Source: Oligoflexia bacterium
GTDB taxonomy: Bacteria > Bdellovibrionota_B > Oligoflexia > Oligoflexales > JAGOVF01
Length of the DNA: 64,000 nt
Direction of reading: 5' to 3'
Assembly (NCBI GenBank): GCA_030432875.1
Contig: JAUILP010000008.1
Span: 1-64,000, forward strand
In this document: piece after piece, positions 61,495 through 64,000 of the stretch
Layout: every line of letters starts with the position of its first letter
How positions within the stretch are numbered: the first letter of the stretch is position 1
Notes under the pieces: model-generated
Seen by the model: the letters and a program-made list of their open reading frames with translations, nothing else
Database searches by the model: none
Told to the model about the DNA's origin: nothing
Translations under genes and position numbers: made by a program

Positions 61495-62472
61495 TTATAG
61501 ATACATTACCTCTTTCACCGCAGCAACGCAGCGTGAAATATCGGGAAGAATGAGGGACTCTAAATGTTCATTGTAAGGTACATGGCAAAACTCCTGAGTG
61601 ACCCGTGTAACAGGCGCATCAAGTTGATCAAAACATTCTTTTTGAATGCGGTCCGAAATCTGCGCACCTACAGAGGCAAAGCCATAAGCTTCTTCATAGA
61701 TGACGACTCGGTGCGTTTTGCTTACTGAGGCAAAAATAAGCTCTTCGTCAAGAGGTAGAAGAGTTCGGGGATCAATGACTTCAACACTAATCCCCTCCTT
61801 TTCAAGAATATCTGCTGTTTTTAGCGCATCCTGCAAACGTTTATTCCATGCGATAAGGGTAATATCGCTTCCCGCCCTTTTGATATCTCCTTTGCCTATG
61901 GGAATGAGATACTCTTCGTCAGGGACCTCACCTTTAAAACCGTACATCATCTCGCTTTCTAAAAATATGACGGGGTTATTGTCCCTGATTGACGCTTTAA
62001 GCAGCCCTTTACAGTCGTAAGGCGTGCCTGGAGAAACCACCTTAAGTCCTGGGACGTTTGTCAGCATCGCTTCATAGGCCTGAGAATGCTGACTCGATAG
62101 CATATGCGCTGCCCCATTGGGGCCTCGAAAAACAGCCGGTATGGGAAACTGACCGCCGCTCATATAGAGCATTTTAGCGGCATGATTGATGATTTGATCA
62201 AAGGCTTGGATGCCAAAATTCCAGGTCATCATTTCAATAATAGGTCTTAAACCTGCCATAGCCGCGCCAACAGCTAGCCCTGCAAACCCTCCCTCTGAAA
62301 TCGGCGAATCAATAACACGCTCTGGTCCAAACTCTTTAAGAAGCCCCTTTGTGACTTTATACGCTCCGTCATACTCGGCAACTTCTTCGCCCATAAGAAA
62401 AATACTCGTATCCCTACGCATTTCCTCTGCCATGGCCTGATTTAATGCTTCACGAATTGTCATAATTGCCAT
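61495..62472 (-). CDS. pdhB: Pyruvate dehydrogenase E1 component, beta subunit
   Basis: The 325-residue subunit has TIREALNQAMAEEMRRD, VFLMGEEVAEYDGAYKVTKGL, DSPISEGGFAGLAVGAAMAGLRPI, and the phosphate/subunit-contact HSQAYEAML region, all typical of the alpha2beta2 E1 beta. It pairs with PdhA to decarboxylate pyruvate with thiamine diphosphate. AGGA precedes the ATG. It starts 285 bases after pdhA, with a palindromic repeat in between, and is followed by pdhC after 55 bases. Confidence 0.95.
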   Translation of the reverse strand: MAIMTIREALNQAMAEEMRRDTSIFLMGEEVAEYDGAYKVTKGLLKEFGPERVIDSPISEGGFAGLAVGAAMAGLRPIIEMMTWNFGIQAFDQIINHAAKMLYMSGGQFPIPAVFRGPNGAAHMLSSQHSQAYEAMLTNVPGLKVVSPGTPYDCKGLLKASIRDNNPVIFLESEMMYGFKGEVPDEEYLIPIGKGDIKRAGSDITLIAWNKRLQDALKTADILEKEGISVEVIDPRTLLPLDEELIFASVSKTHRVVIYEEAYGFASVGAQISDRIQKECFDQLDAPVTRVTQEFCHVPYNEHLESLILPDISRCVAAVKEVMYL

Positions 62473-62560
62473 AAATATTCCTATTTTCCTCTTATCAAAG
62501 TGATGAGACTCTGACGGTAATATTTCTATATATCTTTGTTTACTACTTCGCTACCTAATT

Positions 62561-62680
62561 CTACTCCGTTAAATTGGGGATAACAAGGAGCGAGGATGGG
62601 GAAAAAGCGGAGTTTACATTATGGTAAATGAGCATTTTTCCTGGACGAGCAACGCAGTTATCGCCTATTTAACGGAGTAG
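62561..62680. repeat. Large imperfect palindrome within the pdhA-pdhB gap
   Basis: The outer arms CTACTCCGTTAAAT (62561-62574) and ATTTAACGGAGTAG (62667-62680) are perfect over 14 bp and continue inward with two mismatches to about 62584/62657 (GGATAAC / GTTATCGCC). Inside sits TTTAC/GTAAA around ATTATG, with flanking runs of A and T. AGTTTACATTATGGTAAATG, within 62611-62634, closely matches 36757-36779 before ispA. It looks like a dispersed palindromic unit (REP/BIME or MITE-like) carried inside an operon. Confidence 0.85.
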
Positions 62681-62756
62681 TACTAATACCCTTGCCGAAC
62701 ACCTCTAAGGATGACCATTAATTTCAGCCTACCCTACTTTTATGGGAATCCATATT

Positions 62757-63719
62757 TTAGTCACTATAAACGTGCATCCAAGCTTCTTTATCATCAGGGT
62801 TAGCTGAGTTGTCGGCAAAGTCCTCGGCCTCTTTTATTTTTGCACGCGCCTCTTCCTCAAAAAGCTCCAAGTCCTGTTCGGTGCACAATTTTTTTGCCAC
62901 CAAAACAGCACCTAATGTAAGAATCGGATCTCGCGCTTGGTATTCTTTAACTTCTTCTTTACTACGATACGTAGCAGGATCAGACACGGAATGCCCTTTA
63001 TAGCGGTACGTTAAGGCTTCTAGTAAATAGGGCTCATTTTTAGATCGCATATTTTTTACGATTTCATCAACATGATGAAAAACAGTACTATAGTTCATCG
63101 CATCAACTTGAGAATGCTTCATATTAAAGGCCAGAGCTCGGTCGCTGAGATTTTTAATACTTGTTGTTCGCGAAATAGCGGTGCCCATACCATATTTATT
63201 ATTTTCGATAACAAAAAGCACGGGTAGCTGCCAGCAAGCAGCCATGTTTAAGGATTCAAAAAACTGTCCCTGATTAGTGGCGGCATCACCAAGATAGCAG
63301 ACCATGATATCCGGCTCTTTCCTATACTTAATAGCAAAACCCACCCCTGTCGCGAGCGGTACCTGGCCCCCAACAATGCCGTGCCCTCCCAAAAAACGGT
63401 GTTCCTTGCTAAACATATGCATAGAACCCCCTTTACCGCGACTACAGCCTGTAACCTTACCCAATAACTCTGAAAAAACATAGTCTCCTGGTTGCAAGGC
63501 ATGCTGCACCCCTACGCATAATGCTTCTTGACCAATATGGAGATGGCAAAAGCCAGAAAACTTACCCTGGGTGTAGGCTATAAGAACACGCTCTTCAAAT
63601 AAACGGTAAAAAAGCATTTCTTTATATGCACGTATCAGCTGATTATCGGGCAAATCGTGGGTGCTTTGCGAAAGAGCTCCTGCACCACTCGCTGACTTTC
63701 CTTTTTTAGTCTGTACCAT
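62757..63719 (-). CDS. pdhA: Pyruvate dehydrogenase E1 component, alpha subunit
   Basis: The 320-residue subunit carries the thiamine-diphosphate-binding stretch YLGDAATNQGQFFESLNMAA ending in IENN, preceded by HGIVGGQVPLATGVGFA and the SRGKGGSMHMFS block, and the TYRYKGHSVSDP phospho-loop region. It is the first gene of pdhA-pdhB-pdhC. GGAG lies 11 bases before the ATG. A short N-terminal tail (KKGKSASGAGALSQST) is specific to this copy. Confidence 0.95.
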   Translation of the reverse strand: MVQTKKGKSASGAGALSQSTHDLPDNQLIRAYKEMLFYRLFEERVLIAYTQGKFSGFCHLHIGQEALCVGVQHALQPGDYVFSELLGKVTGCSRGKGGSMHMFSKEHRFLGGHGIVGGQVPLATGVGFAIKYRKEPDIMVCYLGDAATNQGQFFESLNMAACWQLPVLFVIENNKYGMGTAISRTTSIKNLSDRALAFNMKHSQVDAMNYSTVFHHVDEIVKNMRSKNEPYLLEALTYRYKGHSVSDPATYRSKEEVKEYQARDPILTLGAVLVAKKLCTEQDLELFEEEARAKIKEAEDFADNSANPDDKEAWMHVYSD

Positions 63720-63918
63720 AATTTTTTTCTACTCCGTAATAAGTCTTTTCTTGTCTTGCTAAAAGATCAGGCATCACCCAACCGTATAAGGCGACAATTA
63801 ATTGTCTCTAGCCTCCTTGGCCCCCCGCAAATCACTCCCAGCTCACTAAGTCTCTGATATCTTATAAGCTATGCTCACCTAGGGCAAAGACCAAGAGGCC
63901 CTAAATAAAAAAAATAAG

Positions 63919-64000
63919 ATGAGGAAATTTACCTACACCATCTTGGCAAAGCATCATAAAAACACTTCTCATATTGTTTATGCCACCATCAATACTCAGG
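63919..64000 (+). CDS. Possible start of a gene running off the right edge
   Basis: An ATG at 63919 opens 27 codons to the window end (MRKFTYTILAKHHKNTSH). There is no clear ribosome binding site and the fragment is too short to assign. The rest of 63720-63918 holds the divergent pdhA promoter and shows nothing else. Confidence 0.25.
   Translation, partial: MRKFTYTILAKHHKNTSHIVYATINTQ

Noticed and set aside
1-64000. CRISPR arrays, tRNA, rRNA, tmRNA and prophage modules
   Set aside because: No regularly spaced repeats, no tRNA-like TTCGAA/TTCAAA arms in a cloverleaf context, no rRNA stretches, no ssrA tag-like reading frame and no phage structural genes were recognised by eye. A covariance-model scan would settle the RNA genes.

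Overview
The window looks like chromosomal DNA of an AT-rich (about 40% GC) Gram-negative bacterium. Supporting signs are several outer-membrane beta-barrel proteins, many lipoproteins with signal-peptidase-II boxes, porins, a YaiO-like outer-membrane protein and bacterial housekeeping genes. A class I (archaeal-type) lysyl-tRNA synthetase, the PLP-dependent aspartate decarboxylase PanP, c-di-GMP and PilZ proteins and many unrecognisable lipoproteins would fit a Bdellovibrionota/Oligoflexia-like or other deltaproteobacteria-like lineage. That placement is inference only, since no rRNA or other phylogenetic marker set is present.

Layout. 1-750: the end of an IS5-type transposase beside a beheaded, frameshifted outer-membrane protein gene. 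0.8-7.9 kb: a GNAT-nitrilase fusion, then a tightly overlapping four-gene operon (response regulator, TPR/YaiO-like barrel, HEAT protein, family-2 glycosyltransferase) that looks like an exopolysaccharide synthesis and export unit. 7.9-16.2 kb: an M28 peptidase lipoprotein, a methyltransferase, an exported protein, a DnaC-like ATPase with a Cys-rich head, and class I LysRS. 16.4-18.6 kb: panP with a coupled small gene. 18.7-24.3 kb: a large membrane-bound CheA-like kinase with a porin and a periplasmic binding-like protein. 24.6-31.5 kb: an LRR lipoprotein, smpB, a glutaredoxin, mrp, a glycosyltransferase and a methyltransferase. 31.5-39.8 kb: pta, an EAL protein, a VanW-like lipoprotein, ispA and gluQ. 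40-46.8 kb: a Cys-rich lipoprotein, a lipoprotein gene with a stop codon in its signal peptide, a U32 protein and a lone ketosynthase. 46.8-52.5 kb: nadB-nadA, mltG, a PilZ protein and a truncated haemoglobin. 52.7-58 kb: a barrel protein, an IS1634-like remnant, xthA and efp-accB-accC. 58-64 kb: a VTT-hydrolase fusion and the pdhA-pdhB-pdhC operon.

Functional links. Central metabolism is represented by pyruvate dehydrogenase, phosphate acetyltransferase, the biotin carboxylase half of acetyl-CoA carboxylase, a ketosynthase, NAD synthesis (nadA, nadB), beta-alanine supply (panP) and isoprenoid chain synthesis (ispA). The EAL protein, the PilZ protein and the response-regulator-led glycosyltransferase operon suggest regulated surface polysaccharide production.

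The most unusual signals are the polysaccharide operon whose exporter signal peptide is encoded inside the regulator gene, the kinase/porin/binding-protein cluster, an in-frame TGA inside a lipoprotein signal peptide, an intrinsic terminator directly before the truncated-haemoglobin ribosome binding site, a coding-like reading frame after the DnaC-like gene with no standard start codon, and a palindromic repeat family shared between the ispA upstream region and the pdhA-pdhB gap.
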